DNA of 56,217 nucleotides from Phycisphaerales bacterium (GTDB taxonomy: Bacteria; Planctomycetota; Phycisphaerae; Phycisphaerales; UBA1924), in the NCBI GenBank assembly GCA_029260315.1, contig JAJDDM010000178.1, positions 1 to 56,217 on the forward strand. The letters are read 5' to 3'. Made by a program: the position numbers and the translations under genes. Below the pieces are notes generated by a model. It had not been told where the DNA came from. It did not search any database and saw only the letters and a program-made list of their open reading frames with translations. How positions within the stretch are numbered: the first letter of the stretch is position 1; each line of letters starts with the position of its first letter. Below, piece after piece: positions 23,841 to 33,137 of the stretch.

Positions 23841-26800
23841 ATGCGCAAACTGCTCGTTGCCATCGTGGTCATGGCTCTGGTCGGCGGGGGGATCGTCGGC
23901 GGGGCGTTTGTCTATAAGTCCAAGCGTGAGTCGGCGGCGACGTTTCTGACCGATGGGGCGAGCATTCATGTCGCGGCGGGGGAGGCGGCGAAGCGCCGGG
24001 TGCTTTGGACACCGCCGGAGGCGCTGGCGGAGACGGTCAATACGTCGCAGGATGAGTACGAGCCGTTCTTGAGCGCCGATGCGCAGACGATGCTGTTCGT
24101 GCGTGGCAAGGCGGGGGGCGGGGCGGATATCTATCTTTCGCGTCGGACGCCATCGCGTCGGATGCTCGATGGCTGGTCGGATCCGTCGCCGGTCTCGGTC
24201 AATACGGAAAACTTCGATGAGCTGGGGCCGGCGTTCTCGCGTGATGGGAACACGATCTACTTCTATTCGGATCGTCCCGGCGGGCTCGGCGGGTACGACA
24301 TCTGGGCGGCGGATCGGCTCGAGAGCGGGGCGTGGGGCGCGGCGCGGAATCTCGGGACGGCGATCAACAGCGCGTTCAATGACTACGGGCCGACGCTGAG
24401 TCCGGACGGCTCGCGGCTGCTGTTCGCCTCGAACCGGCCGACGGCGGAGGAACTGGCGGAGATCGACGAGGACGCGTGGGCGGCGACGCTGCGCGAGGAC
24501 GTGTATTCGGCGGACTATGACCTGTACGAGTCGCGGGTGGGCGATCGGGGTCTTGGGCGGGCGCGGGCGATCGAGGCGTTGAATACCGGGGCGCACGATG
24601 GGTCGCCGGCGTTCAGCCCGGGCGGGGATTTTTTGTACTTCGCGTCGAAGCGCGAGGGCGGGTATGGCGGGTACGACTTGTATCGGGTGCGGCTTGCCGC
24701 GGAGGGCGAGATCGATCTGGCGGCGCATCCGGTCGAGCATCTGAGCGCCGGGGTAAATACAGCGCATAACGAGTTGGATCCGGTGGTCTCGCAGTTGGGG
24801 TTCGAGTTGCATTTCAGTTCCGATCGGTTGGCGGTGATCGGCGGAACGGAGGGCGAGGGGTCGTACGATCTGTTCGCGTCGGTGTCGCGCGAGGTGTATG
24901 AGTCGATCGAGGCGCCGGCGTTCGATTGGGCGGGGCTTTGGAGCCTGGTCTGGCCCAATCTGCTGTGGTTGCTGCTCTTGCTGCTGCTTCTGGTGCTGCT
25001 GTTCCTTTTACTTCGGAACAAGTCGATGCAGGACCGGTATCGGCGGCTGAGCCTGCTCGCCAAGTGTCTGTTGATCTCGATGCTGGTGCATCTGCTGCTG
25101 CTGAGCGTGATCGGGGCGTATCGGCTGGGGACGGTGTTGGGCGAGGTGATGGATCGGTCGGGGGCGTCGCGGGTGGCGCTGACGACGCGTGAGGGGGCGA
25201 GTGATGTGGCGCGGCAGGTGCGGGGATCGTTGACGCAGGTGGAGGTGCGGCAGGCTTCGTTTGAGTCGCTGGCGACGCCGATGGAGCTGCCGAGATTGGA
25301 GCTGCCGCGGGAGGTGCGCGAGTTTGCGATGGATCGCTCGGCGGCGAGTGATGCTCGATTGGAGCGTGCGGAGGCGGAGGAGGCCGCGGCGAGGCGGGCG
25401 GAGTTGGAGCTGCGCGAGGAGAATCGGGAAGTTGAGCTTGCGCAGGCGAGGGAGCGTGCGGCGGTGCCGGATGCGCCGACGCCCGATGCGCCCGCAGAGG
25501 AGACGCGGGGCGAGGTGAGCGAGGCGCGGGTGGAGGCGCGGCGGGCGTCGTCGGATGTTGCGCTGGAGGCGGAGCTGGCTTCGCCGGCGGCGGTGGAGGT
25601 CGCGCAGAGCGCCGAGCTTGCCGACGACGCGGCGTTCGAAGCGCCGTCGGCGAGCGAGGCTCAGCCGAGGGAACTGGAGACGGCCGAGCCGGAGGCGGTG
25701 TTGGCCGAGCGGCCCGCAGAGGCGGATGTCGATGGGCCGCGCGAGGCTGTGGCGTCGGATGTTCGGAGCGAGCGGGACGTGGAGGTCGCCGAGGCTCGTC
25801 CGGCGAGCGTTCGTGATGAGCGTGCGGTCGCCGTTGACGCGACGGCGGAGCAGGCGACGGAGGTTGCGTTAGAGCAAAGCGAGGCGGCGGAGCCTCTGAC
25901 GACCTTGGCAGAGCGGCAGGCGGCGGGGGATGCTCGGGCGGTCGAGACGGCGGTGAAGATTGCGCGGGGCGTTGAGCTCAGTGCGTTGAGCGACGCCGAT
26001 GCGCCGGCGGTGGACGGCTCGACCATGGAGGTCGAGCGGACGGAGGTCGCGCCGGAGCGGTTGGCGCGGATCAGCGAGCAGAGTCCGTCGGCGGTGCGTG
26101 CGGAGGCGGTGGAAGTGGTGGAGGCGAGTGGGCCGCGGGTGGAGCAGGCGCGGATCTCGCCGGAGCTTGCGTTGCCGTCGGTGGATGCGCTGGCGCTGGC
26201 GAGCCCGGAGGTCGAGGATGCGGGGACGCCGCATTCGAAGGTCGAGCCGATGGCGGTGGCGGAGGTCGAACCGATCTCGCTCGATAATGCGCCGGAGATC
26301 GACTCCGATGGGTTGGAGCTTGCGCGGACGGATGTGGAGCCGGAGCGGTTCGTGGAGATCGCGTCGCGGTCGCCGTCGGCGGTGCGGCATGAGAGTCTGG
26401 AGCCGATGGTGGGCGCGCCGGCGAGTGGGTCGGCCGCTGCGGAGTTGATGCCGGAGTTCGAGGAGGCGGGGGTGGAGGCGCTGGCGCTGCCGGCGATGAG
26501 TGCCGCGGCGAGTGATGCGAGGCCCGATGCGCGGGCGGACGGCTTTGACGTTGTGCGCGAGGCCGAGGTGGATCCGCTGGATGAGCCGGAGGTGAGTGTC
26601 GCGGGGTTGGATGCCGGCCAAGATGAGGCGGTGGATGGCGCGGCGTCGGAGGCTGGGCTTGATGTGGTTGACGCGGTCGTCGCGAGCGAGGCGCCGCGGG
26701 CGGCATCGCGGGTCGAGATTGCGCAGGGACAGATCGAAGAGCCGGAGTTCGGCGAGTTTGGGATTGGGTCGGTCGAGGTGGAGACGGGGAGTATCGCGGC

Positions 26801-28997
26801 GGCGCAGCGGGCGGGGGAGAGCTCTGTCGCGCAGTCGGCGGTGAGCGAGATTGCCGTTGAGAGCTTTGTGCCGGCGGTGGATGCGCTCGGGGGCGAGATC
26901 GCGCTGTCGGATGAGACGCTTGCGTCGGATGAGGCGATGCGGGAGCCGGCGGCATCGGAAGCGACGCTGTCGATGGCCGATGCTCCGGTTGTTGAGAGTG
27001 AGGTTGTGCGCGCGCCGGAGCGGGTGATCGAGGCGCCGGCGAGTGTGGAAGAAACTTCAATAGTCCGTGGCTCGGTCGCGCCGACGCCTGCGGTGGAGCT
27101 GGTGCCGCTGGCGGACGTGGCGGTGTTCGATGGGGGTGAGTCGCTGACGCTGCCGGCGATGGCGGCGGTGGGTGTGGCGGTCGATGCGCCGGCACGGATC
27201 GTGGAGGACGCGTCGCTGACGCTGGAGGTGCCGAGCGAGCTGGCGGCGGTGCCGCGGGCGTATCGCCAGCGGGCGGAGGAGTTTCGCGTCGAGCTGATCG
27301 ACGAGCTGGGCGGGAGCGAGGAGACAGAGCTCGGGGTCGAGGCGGCGCTGGCGTGGCTGGCGCGGCACCAGGATCTGACCGGGCACTGGTCGGGGACGGC
27401 GTTCGATGAGGACTGCGAGGCGTGCGAGGGTGACTCGCGGCTGGAGAATGAGGCGGCGCTGACGGGGTTGAGCACGCTGGCGTTTGTCGGGGCGGATCAC
27501 ACGCATCTTCGGCGGGGGCCGTATCGCGATGCGATGCGCCGGGCGGTGGATTGGATCGTGCGGAGTCAGGACGAGGCGGGGGATCTGTCGCGGGGCGACG
27601 GGATCTACGCGCACGCGATCGCGACGACGGCGCTGGCGGAGATGCTGGCGATGACGGGGGATCCGGCGCTGGTGGGGCCGGTGCAGAAGGCGGCGTCGTT
27701 CATTGTGGATCGGATCGAGGGCGATCCGAGCGGGTGGCAGGGCGAGGTCGGGGCGATCGGGGATACGTCGGCGATCGGGTGGCAAGTGATGGCGCTGGTA
27801 AGCGCGCGCCGGGCGGGGGCGGAGGTGCCGGATGCGGCGTTCGACGCGGCGCGGGACTGGATCGACCGGCTGGGGTTCCCGGGCGATCCGGGGGTGTATG
27901 CGCACGCGCCGGGCGAGGACCCGAGCCGCTGGGCGACGGGTGAGGCGATGTTCTCGCACCGGCTGCTCGGGCGAGGGCGGGATGACGATCGGATGCTGCG
28001 CTCGGCGGAGGTGATCGGGTCGATCGATCCGGACTGGGACGGCCAGGAGAGCACGTTCCAGTGGTATGTGACGACGATGGCGCTGTATCAGCATCAGGGT
28101 CGGATCTGGAATGGCTGGAACGAGGAGTTGATCGATCAGCTCCTGGATCATCAGGAGCAGCGCGGGCACGAGGCGGGGAGCTGGGATGTGCGAGATCGAA
28201 ACTCGCTTGTCGCGGGGCGGGTGTATCAGACGGCGATGAATACGTTGTTGCTGGAGGTCTATTACCGGTATCTGCCGGGGTTCATGGATCTGGACGCGGC
28301 GGACACGGGGGTTGTGCGCGGGCGGGTGTTCGATGGTCGGACGGGCGAGGCGCTGGTGGGGGCGCTGGTGCGGTTGGATCTGCCGGACCGCCCGCCGCAG
28401 ATCGTGGTGACGGGGGATCGCGGCAGGTACACGCTGCGTCCGGAGGACGTGCCGGACCATGTGGCGATCACGGCGACGATGGAGGGGTATCTGCCGGGGT
28501 CGGTGAATGTGCCGACCGAGCAGTTGTTGCGAGGGGTTGTCGAGCGGGATATCGAGCTGTTCCCGCAGGTGGCGGGGGTGCTCGCGCTGGAGGCCCAGCC
28601 GGAGGTGCATCACCTGGGCAACAACGAGTTCAGCGGGCGGATCAACAGCCAGTTCCAGCGAGAGGCAGAGGGACTGGTGTATGAGCGGACGTTCGTGCTG
28701 GATCGCGGGCTGCTGCGGATGGCGCAGGAGCGGGCGGAGGTGCGTTTGCTGCACAAGGGCACCCAAGCGCCGAATCCGGTGCGGATCAACGGGAATCGGC
28801 TGAGCCAGCGGCTGGTGGATTCGCCGAGGGATGGGAGCTTTGGCGAATGGCGGGCGACGTTCCCGGCTCGCTGGCTGGTCGAGGGCGAGAACGTGCTGGA
28901 GATCCGGAGCGTGCGGGGGAACTCGGACCTGGACGACTTCGAGTTCGTGAACGTGCGGGTGGTGCTGGATCCCGGCGGGCAGGACGATCGGCGCTGA
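23841..28997 (+). CDS. 1718-residue fused TolB-like/TolA-like energy transducer
   Basis: Domains in order: signal anchor (4-24); PD40/TolB-like beta-propeller (~65-345), with repeats such as ELGPAFSRDGNTIYFYSD, YGPTLSPDGSRLLFASN and GSPAFSPGGDFLYFASK; membrane helix (366-393, very Leu-rich); a basic cytosolic stub (394-408); a second helix (409-427) containing Ser413-x3-His417, the signature of TonB and TolA; a ~700-residue Ala/Glu/Val-rich linker with repeats at 736 and 832; an alpha-toroid like prenyltransferase/squalene-cyclase or thioester-protein toroids (~1155-1480); a carboxypeptidase-regulatory-like beta fold (~1490-1565); and a C-terminal beta domain. Predicted topology puts the propeller, linker and C-terminal domains in the periplasm. 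It starts 12 nt after exbD with GGGAG upstream. Function is inferred: proton-motive-force-driven envelope work. No named family covers the whole protein. Confidence 0.85.
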   Translation: MRKLLVAIVVMALVGGGIVGGAFVYKSKRESAATFLTDGASIHVAAGEAAKRRVLWTPPEALAETVNTSQDEYEPFLSADAQTMLFVRGKAGGGADIYLSRRTPSRRMLDGWSDPSPVSVNTENFDELGPAFSRDGNTIYFYSDRPGGLGGYDIWAADRLESGAWGAARNLGTAINSAFNDYGPTLSPDGSRLLFASNRPTAEELAEIDEDAWAATLREDVYSADYDLYESRVGDRGLGRARAIEALNTGAHDGSPAFSPGGDFLYFASKREGGYGGYDLYRVRLAAEGEIDLAAHPVEHLSAGVNTAHNELDPVVSQLGFELHFSSDRLAVIGGTEGEGSYDLFASVSREVYESIEAPAFDWAGLWSLVWPNLLWLLLLLLLLVLLFLLLRNKSMQDRYRRLSLLAKCLLISMLVHLLLLSVIGAYRLGTVLGEVMDRSGASRVALTTREGASDVARQVRGSLTQVEVRQASFESLATPMELPRLELPREVREFAMDRSAASDARLERAEAEEAAARRAELELREENREVELAQARERAAVPDAPTPDAPAEETRGEVSEARVEARRASSDVALEAELASPAAVEVAQSAELADDAAFEAPSASEAQPRELETAEPEAVLAERPAEADVDGPREAVASDVRSERDVEVAEARPASVRDERAVAVDATAEQATEVALEQSEAAEPLTTLAERQAAGDARAVETAVKIARGVELSALSDADAPAVDGSTMEVERTEVAPERLARISEQSPSAVRAEAVEVVEASGPRVEQARISPELALPSVDALALASPEVEDAGTPHSKVEPMAVAEVEPISLDNAPEIDSDGLELARTDVEPERFVEIASRSPSAVRHESLEPMVGAPASGSAAAELMPEFEEAGVEALALPAMSAAASDARPDARADGFDVVREAEVDPLDEPEVSVAGLDAGQDEAVDGAASEAGLDVVDAVVASEAPRAASRVEIAQGQIEEPEFGEFGIGSVEVETGSIAAAQRAGESSVAQSAVSEIAVESFVPAVDALGGEIALSDETLASDEAMREPAASEATLSMADAPVVESEVVRAPERVIEAPASVEETSIVRGSVAPTPAVELVPLADVAVFDGGESLTLPAMAAVGVAVDAPARIVEDASLTLEVPSELAAVPRAYRQRAEEFRVELIDELGGSEETELGVEAALAWLARHQDLTGHWSGTAFDEDCEACEGDSRLENEAALTGLSTLAFVGADHTHLRRGPYRDAMRRAVDWIVRSQDEAGDLSRGDGIYAHAIATTALAEMLAMTGDPALVGPVQKAASFIVDRIEGDPSGWQGEVGAIGDTSAIGWQVMALVSARRAGAEVPDAAFDAARDWIDRLGFPGDPGVYAHAPGEDPSRWATGEAMFSHRLLGRGRDDDRMLRSAEVIGSIDPDWDGQESTFQWYVTTMALYQHQGRIWNGWNEELIDQLLDHQEQRGHEAGSWDVRDRNSLVAGRVYQTAMNTLLLEVYYRYLPGFMDLDAADTGVVRGRVFDGRTGEALVGALVRLDLPDRPPQIVVTGDRGRYTLRPEDVPDHVAITATMEGYLPGSVNVPTEQLLRGVVERDIELFPQVAGVLALEAQPEVHHLGNNEFSGRINSQFQREAEGLVYERTFVLDRGLLRMAQERAEVRLLHKGTQAPNPVRINGNRLSQRLVDSPRDGSFGEWRATFPARWLVEGENVLEIRSVRGNSDLDDFEFVNVRVVLDPGGQDDRR

Positions 28998-29138
28998 GGC
29001 GGCGTTTTCGGACCAAATCAGGGTCCTGTGGGCGGTTTCGGGGCAGTGCGTGCAGCCAGCGGCCGATGCTGGGGCTACAAGATCCGTGACGGATCAGCTC
29101 TTACGCTTCTTTCGCTCGCCGCATTGCTGGGGAAAGCC

Positions 29139-31874
29139 ATGAAACACGCACGGATTCTGTCGGCGCTTGCCGGTCTCGCACTTGCCGCGGGCTTTGGTCA
29201 GGCCCGCGATTTGCCGCCGTTTGAGAAGGTGTCGGAGGGGTTCGAGGCGGTGAACTCGTCGGCGGATGGGTCGAAGCCGCTGTACAACGTCTGGGTGAAC
29301 GACAGCGAGCGGCAGATGCTCGCGGAGATCCCGCGTTCGGCGATGGGCAAGCGGATGTTCGTGATCCCGACGGTCGCGGGCGGGGACACGCAGACGGGCG
29401 TGTACTCGATCTGGCACAACCTCGTGCGGAATCCCTCGAAGCAGGTGTACTGGAAGAAGATCGGCGACACGCTGGTGCTGATCGAGCCGAACCTGGCGTA
29501 CCGGTCGATGGGCGACGCCGAGAGCAAGGCGGCGACCGAGCGGATCTATACCGATCGGGTGGTGCTGACGACGCCGATCGTGGCCAAGGGGCCGAGCGGC
29601 GGGCATGTGATCGATCTGGACAATCTGCTGTTGAATCAGTCGGGCACGTTCTTCGGGAGCTTCACGCGCGGGGCGAACACGAAGCTGGCGGAGATCAAGT
29701 CGGCCAAGGCGTTCCCGTACAACCTGGAGTTCACGCTGGAGCTGCCGCGGTCGAACGGGCAGTTGGTGCAGATCCACTACTCAATCGGGAGCCCGCCGAA
29801 GAGCAGCGGGTTCAAGGCTCGCGAGGCGGATCGGCGTGTGGGGTTCTTCTACACGGACTTTACGGATCGGGCGAAGAACGACGGGGAGAGCCAGAAGGTG
29901 CGGTACGCGCACCGCTGGCACCTGGAGAAGCGAGATCCGAAGCTGAGGCTGAGCCCGCCGAAGCAGCCGATCGTGTACTACATCGAGCACACGACGCCGG
30001 TCAGGTATCGCAAGTGGGTACGTGACGGGATTCTCGCGTGGAATAAGGCGTTCGAGCAGGTGGGGATTCTGGGGGCGATCGAGGTGCGCCAGCAGGACGC
30101 GCAGACCGGGGCCTTCATGGATATCGACCCCGAGGATATTCGTTATAGCTTCGTGAGGTGGACGAACAGCCACATGGGCTTTGCGATCGGGCCGAGCCAC
30201 GCGCACCCGGAGACCGGGGAGATCTATGAGGCCGACATCGTGATGGATGAGCAGTTCATCGCGGGGTGGGCGGCGGACCACATCACGAGCCAGCTGGCGA
30301 CCGAGGCGATGATGGATATGGAGCCGCAGACGGTCGCGTGGTTCGATGAGAACCCGCAGTGGGACCCGCGGGTGCGGCTTGCGGCGCCGGAGGACCGGGC
30401 GCGGGTGATGGCGTATCGCGCGGCGGTCGCGAGCGGGCAGGAGTGGGAGGGCGAGGTGCCGCCGACGATGCTGCCGACGGTGTGGAGCCAGCCGGACGCG
30501 GATTTCGCGACGACCGGCGGGCTGTGCAACGCGCTGCATCACCTGACGCGTCAGGTGGGATATTCGCGGATGATGCTCGACGCGGGGATCGTCAGCCTCG
30601 GCGACGAGGATGAGGATGGCGAGGACGTGCAGATGCTCGATGGGGTGCCCGAGGAGTTCGTGGGGCCGCTGCTCAAGGCGGTGATCATGCACGAGGTCGG
30701 GCACACGATGGGGCTGATGCACAACTGGAAGGGGACCAGCGTCGCGAGCTACGACGAGGTGAACTCCGAGGCGTTCAAGGGCAAGCAGACGATGTCGGTG
30801 TCGGTGATGGATTACTTGCCGATCAATATCGTCGCGGCGGACGAGGACTCGGAGCTGATCCAGGGCGATTTCGACACGATCGACCTGGGGACGTACGACA
30901 TGTGGGCGATTCAGTGGGGGTACGCGGACAAGGGCGAGGGCGAGATCGCGCGTCAGGCGGCGGACCCGGCGCACGCATTCATGTCCGACGAGGGCAGTTC
31001 CGGCCCGGATCCGCACGCCAAGACGTGGGATATCGGCGAGAACAGTTTGGACTTCGCGGACAACCAGTTGCGGCTGGCGAATCGGATCCGCTCGAAGATC
31101 ATCGACGAGATCGTGGACGACAACGAGAGCTGGCAGAAGGCCAGCCGGGCGTATCAGCAGACGCTGGGCTTGCAGATGGGCGCGATGCGCACGGCGAGCA
31201 ACTGGGTCGGCGGGGCGCACGTCAACCGGTTCCGCAAGGGCGACGAGGGGGCGGGCGATCCGATCACGCCGGTGGATGTCGAGCGGCAGCGCCGGGCGGT
31301 CGAGCTGATCTGCGCCAGCGCGTTCGACGAGGAGGCGTTCGGGCTGAGCCCGGAGCTGCTCGCGAAGTTCGGGGCCGACCAGTGGTTCGACGAGCGCGGC
31401 GGGCAGCCGGACTGGCCCGTGCACGACCAGGTCTTGGGCGTGCAGGCGTCGGCGATGAGCATGCTCTTGAACCCGACGCGCCTGCGCCGGGTGCTGGACA
31501 ACGAGCAGCGGACGGCGAGCGGGGAGGACGCGCTGACGGTGCCGGAAATTCTCGAGAATGTTCGCGAGAAGGTGTGGACGAGCGACACGTCGCGCCGGAG
31601 CTTCACGGCGCGGCAGCCGATGGTCTCGAGCTTCGGGCGGAATCTGCAGCGCGAGCATCTGGATCGGCTGATCGATCTGGCGACCGGGCTGCGCTGGCCC
31701 GGGGCCAGCGGGGCGACGATCTCCTCGCTGGCGCGCCAGGAGCTGCGCGAGATCCAGGGGACGATTTTCGCGATGCAGAAGCGCAGCCCGGACGCGTATA
31801 CGGCGGCGCACCTGGAGGACGCACAGGAGCGGCTCGATAAGGCGCTGGACGCGGCGTATCTGCGGCGCGATTGA
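29139..31874 (+). CDS. Exported zinc metalloprotease, DUF5117/DUF4953 type
   Basis: 911 residues. A signal peptide is at residues 1-22 (MKHARILSALAGLALAAGFGQA). A DUF5117-like N-terminal half is followed by the catalytic domain with HEVGHTMGLMH (from His518) and a Met-turn-like SVMDYLP. A long helical C-terminal domain follows (LREIQGTIFAMQKR). The extended zinc site HExxHxxGxxH places it among metzincins. It should work outside the cytosol, and TonB-linked peptide use has been suggested for relatives, but no direct evidence is here. The ATG at 29139 follows GGGGAAAG and starts the signal peptide. It lies 141 bp after the giant transducer gene with no clear terminator between them, so co-transcription is possible. 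Confidence 0.88.
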   Translation: MKHARILSALAGLALAAGFGQARDLPPFEKVSEGFEAVNSSADGSKPLYNVWVNDSERQMLAEIPRSAMGKRMFVIPTVAGGDTQTGVYSIWHNLVRNPSKQVYWKKIGDTLVLIEPNLAYRSMGDAESKAATERIYTDRVVLTTPIVAKGPSGGHVIDLDNLLLNQSGTFFGSFTRGANTKLAEIKSAKAFPYNLEFTLELPRSNGQLVQIHYSIGSPPKSSGFKAREADRRVGFFYTDFTDRAKNDGESQKVRYAHRWHLEKRDPKLRLSPPKQPIVYYIEHTTPVRYRKWVRDGILAWNKAFEQVGILGAIEVRQQDAQTGAFMDIDPEDIRYSFVRWTNSHMGFAIGPSHAHPETGEIYEADIVMDEQFIAGWAADHITSQLATEAMMDMEPQTVAWFDENPQWDPRVRLAAPEDRARVMAYRAAVASGQEWEGEVPPTMLPTVWSQPDADFATTGGLCNALHHLTRQVGYSRMMLDAGIVSLGDEDEDGEDVQMLDGVPEEFVGPLLKAVIMHEVGHTMGLMHNWKGTSVASYDEVNSEAFKGKQTMSVSVMDYLPINIVAADEDSELIQGDFDTIDLGTYDMWAIQWGYADKGEGEIARQAADPAHAFMSDEGSSGPDPHAKTWDIGENSLDFADNQLRLANRIRSKIIDEIVDDNESWQKASRAYQQTLGLQMGAMRTASNWVGGAHVNRFRKGDEGAGDPITPVDVERQRRAVELICASAFDEEAFGLSPELLAKFGADQWFDERGGQPDWPVHDQVLGVQASAMSMLLNPTRLRRVLDNEQRTASGEDALTVPEILENVREKVWTSDTSRRSFTARQPMVSSFGRNLQREHLDRLIDLATGLRWPGASGATISSLARQELREIQGTIFAMQKRSPDAYTAAHLEDAQERLDKALDAAYLRRD

Positions 31875-31912
31875 GGACGCCGAGTTGACCTGCGTGCGTG
31901 TGTGAAACTCGA

Positions 31913-31942
31913 CGCTCGGGTCGGTTGGCCCGGGCGTTTTTT
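31913..31942 (+). terminator. Terminator after the metalloprotease gene
   Basis: An 8-bp stem CGCTCGGG / CCCGGGCG (one wobble pair) with an 8-nt loop, followed directly by TTTTTT. Confidence 0.88.
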
Positions 31943-31943
31943 C

Positions 31944-31972
31944 TTGAGGAAGTCTGGGGGCTGCGGTAGACT
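31944..31972 (+). promoter_or_regulatory. Sigma70-like promoter for the dockerin-tailed protein
   Basis: -35 TTGAGG (31944-31949), 17-nt spacer, -10 TAGACT (31967-31972). It lies directly after the preceding terminator and 56 bp before the ATG at 32029. Confidence 0.6.
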
Positions 31973-32028
31973 GCGTGAGACGCGAGCGTTCGAGTTCGAG
32001 CGCTATGGACTTGGCGGGAAGGATCAAG

Positions 32029-33012
32029 ATGAGACCTGTTTCTTGCGTGGCGATCGGGTGTTCGGTGCTGTTGAGCGGGGCGCTTTCGAGTTCGGCGTCG
32101 GCCCAGCGGATCGTGTCGGTGGATGTCTTGAGCGACACGCTGGTGCGGATCGACTTGCAGAGCGGGTCGGTCTTGCCGATCGGGGCGCTGGGCGTCGACG
32201 TCGAGATGGCCGACCTGGCGACGTTCGACGGCGAGCTGTTCATGGTGACCAACACCGGTGCCGGGTCGGACACGAAGCTGTATCGGGTGAGCCCGAACAC
32301 GGGGGCGGCGACGTTCTGTTGCGATATTTCGTCGGATAGCAACGGCAGGACGGTGCAGTTCGGCGAGGCGCTGACGAGCGACGATGTCGGGCTGATTCTC
32401 GGGTACGACGCGCGGGTGGATGAGAACGCGATCAGCTTTGGGTATGGGCGGATAGAGGACGGCGGGGGCGTGCAGAACGTGACGAATCTCTCGGGGTGCG
32501 CGGACCTGTGCGACTCGGACGGGGCGGGGTATGACCCGCTGCTGGGTGTCGTGTTCACGGTCGATGGCGTGGAGGACGATGGGCGGAGCGACTGGGGCGT
32601 CTTCGAGCTGAGCGACGGCGAGATCTTCAATACCGATTCGGTGGATGAGGTCACGGCGATGGGGCTGGTCAACGACGTCGTCGTCGATAATGACCTTGCG
32701 TTCGGCGTGACCAACGCGCCCGGCGAGAGCGGGGCGCTGCTGGTGTTCTCGCGAGACGGCTCGGCGTGGGATCTGACGGGGGTGACGCGGATCGTGGGGG
32801 CGGATCAGGTCGTGCTCAATGGCGTTGCGGTGGCGGCGCAGAATGACTGTGGCGCGGATATCGACGGGGATGGCGACGCGGACGCGTCGGATTTCTTCGG
32901 GTATCTGGACCTGTTCGCGGCGGGCGATGCGCGGGCGGATACCGATCGGGACGGGGATATCGACGCGGAGGACTTCTTCGGGTACTTGGATTTGTTCGCG
33001 GCGGGGTGCTGA
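32029..33012 (+). CDS. Exported protein with dockerin-like Gly-Cys tail
   Basis: 327 residues. The signal peptide is MRPVSCVAIGCSVLLSGALSSSASA-Q. A beta-rich body looks like a propeller of short strands (LVRIDLQSGSVLPIG, FMVTNTGAGSDTKLYRV). The C-terminal pair of Ca-binding repeats covers ~273-327 (ADIDGDGDADASDFFGYLDLF, then DTDRDGDIDAEDFFGYLDLF) and ends Gly-Cys. The tail is nearly identical in pattern to that of the protease at 7961-9166. Function is unknown; the tail suggests a shared sorting or docking route. AAGGA lies 8 nt before the ATG at 32029. Its own promoter and the terminator upstream make it monocistronic. Confidence 0.83.
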   Translation: MRPVSCVAIGCSVLLSGALSSSASAQRIVSVDVLSDTLVRIDLQSGSVLPIGALGVDVEMADLATFDGELFMVTNTGAGSDTKLYRVSPNTGAATFCCDISSDSNGRTVQFGEALTSDDVGLILGYDARVDENAISFGYGRIEDGGGVQNVTNLSGCADLCDSDGAGYDPLLGVVFTVDGVEDDGRSDWGVFELSDGEIFNTDSVDEVTAMGLVNDVVVDNDLAFGVTNAPGESGALLVFSRDGSAWDLTGVTRIVGADQVVLNGVAVAAQNDCGADIDGDGDADASDFFGYLDLFAAGDARADTDRDGDIDAEDFFGYLDLFAAGC

Positions 33013-33020
33013 ACGACAGA

Positions 33021-33120
33021 GACGGATTTACCACGAGAGGGCACAGAGAAAGAATCGGTTTAGACTCAGCCATGAAACAGGGAGATATAAACCACGGAGT
33101 TGCACGGAGTGTCACGGAGT
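33021..33120 (+). repeat. Purine-rich 3'-end repeat, copy 1
   Basis: Begins GACGGATTTACCAC 8 nt after the stop codon and continues with GAGAGGGCACAGAG and, after a gap, CCACGGAGTTGCACGGAG. Related copies follow uppS (34225-34312, minus) and pheS (56014-56056, plus). Each lies just downstream of a stop codon and in the same orientation as the gene. Confidence 0.7.
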
Positions 33121-33137
33121 AAGAGATGGGTCAGGAA

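Noticed and set aside
29781-32714. A 977-codon minus-strand frame opposite the metalloprotease gene
   Set aside because: It spans a terminator and two real genes, has no recognisable motif, and has the composition of an antisense shadow.
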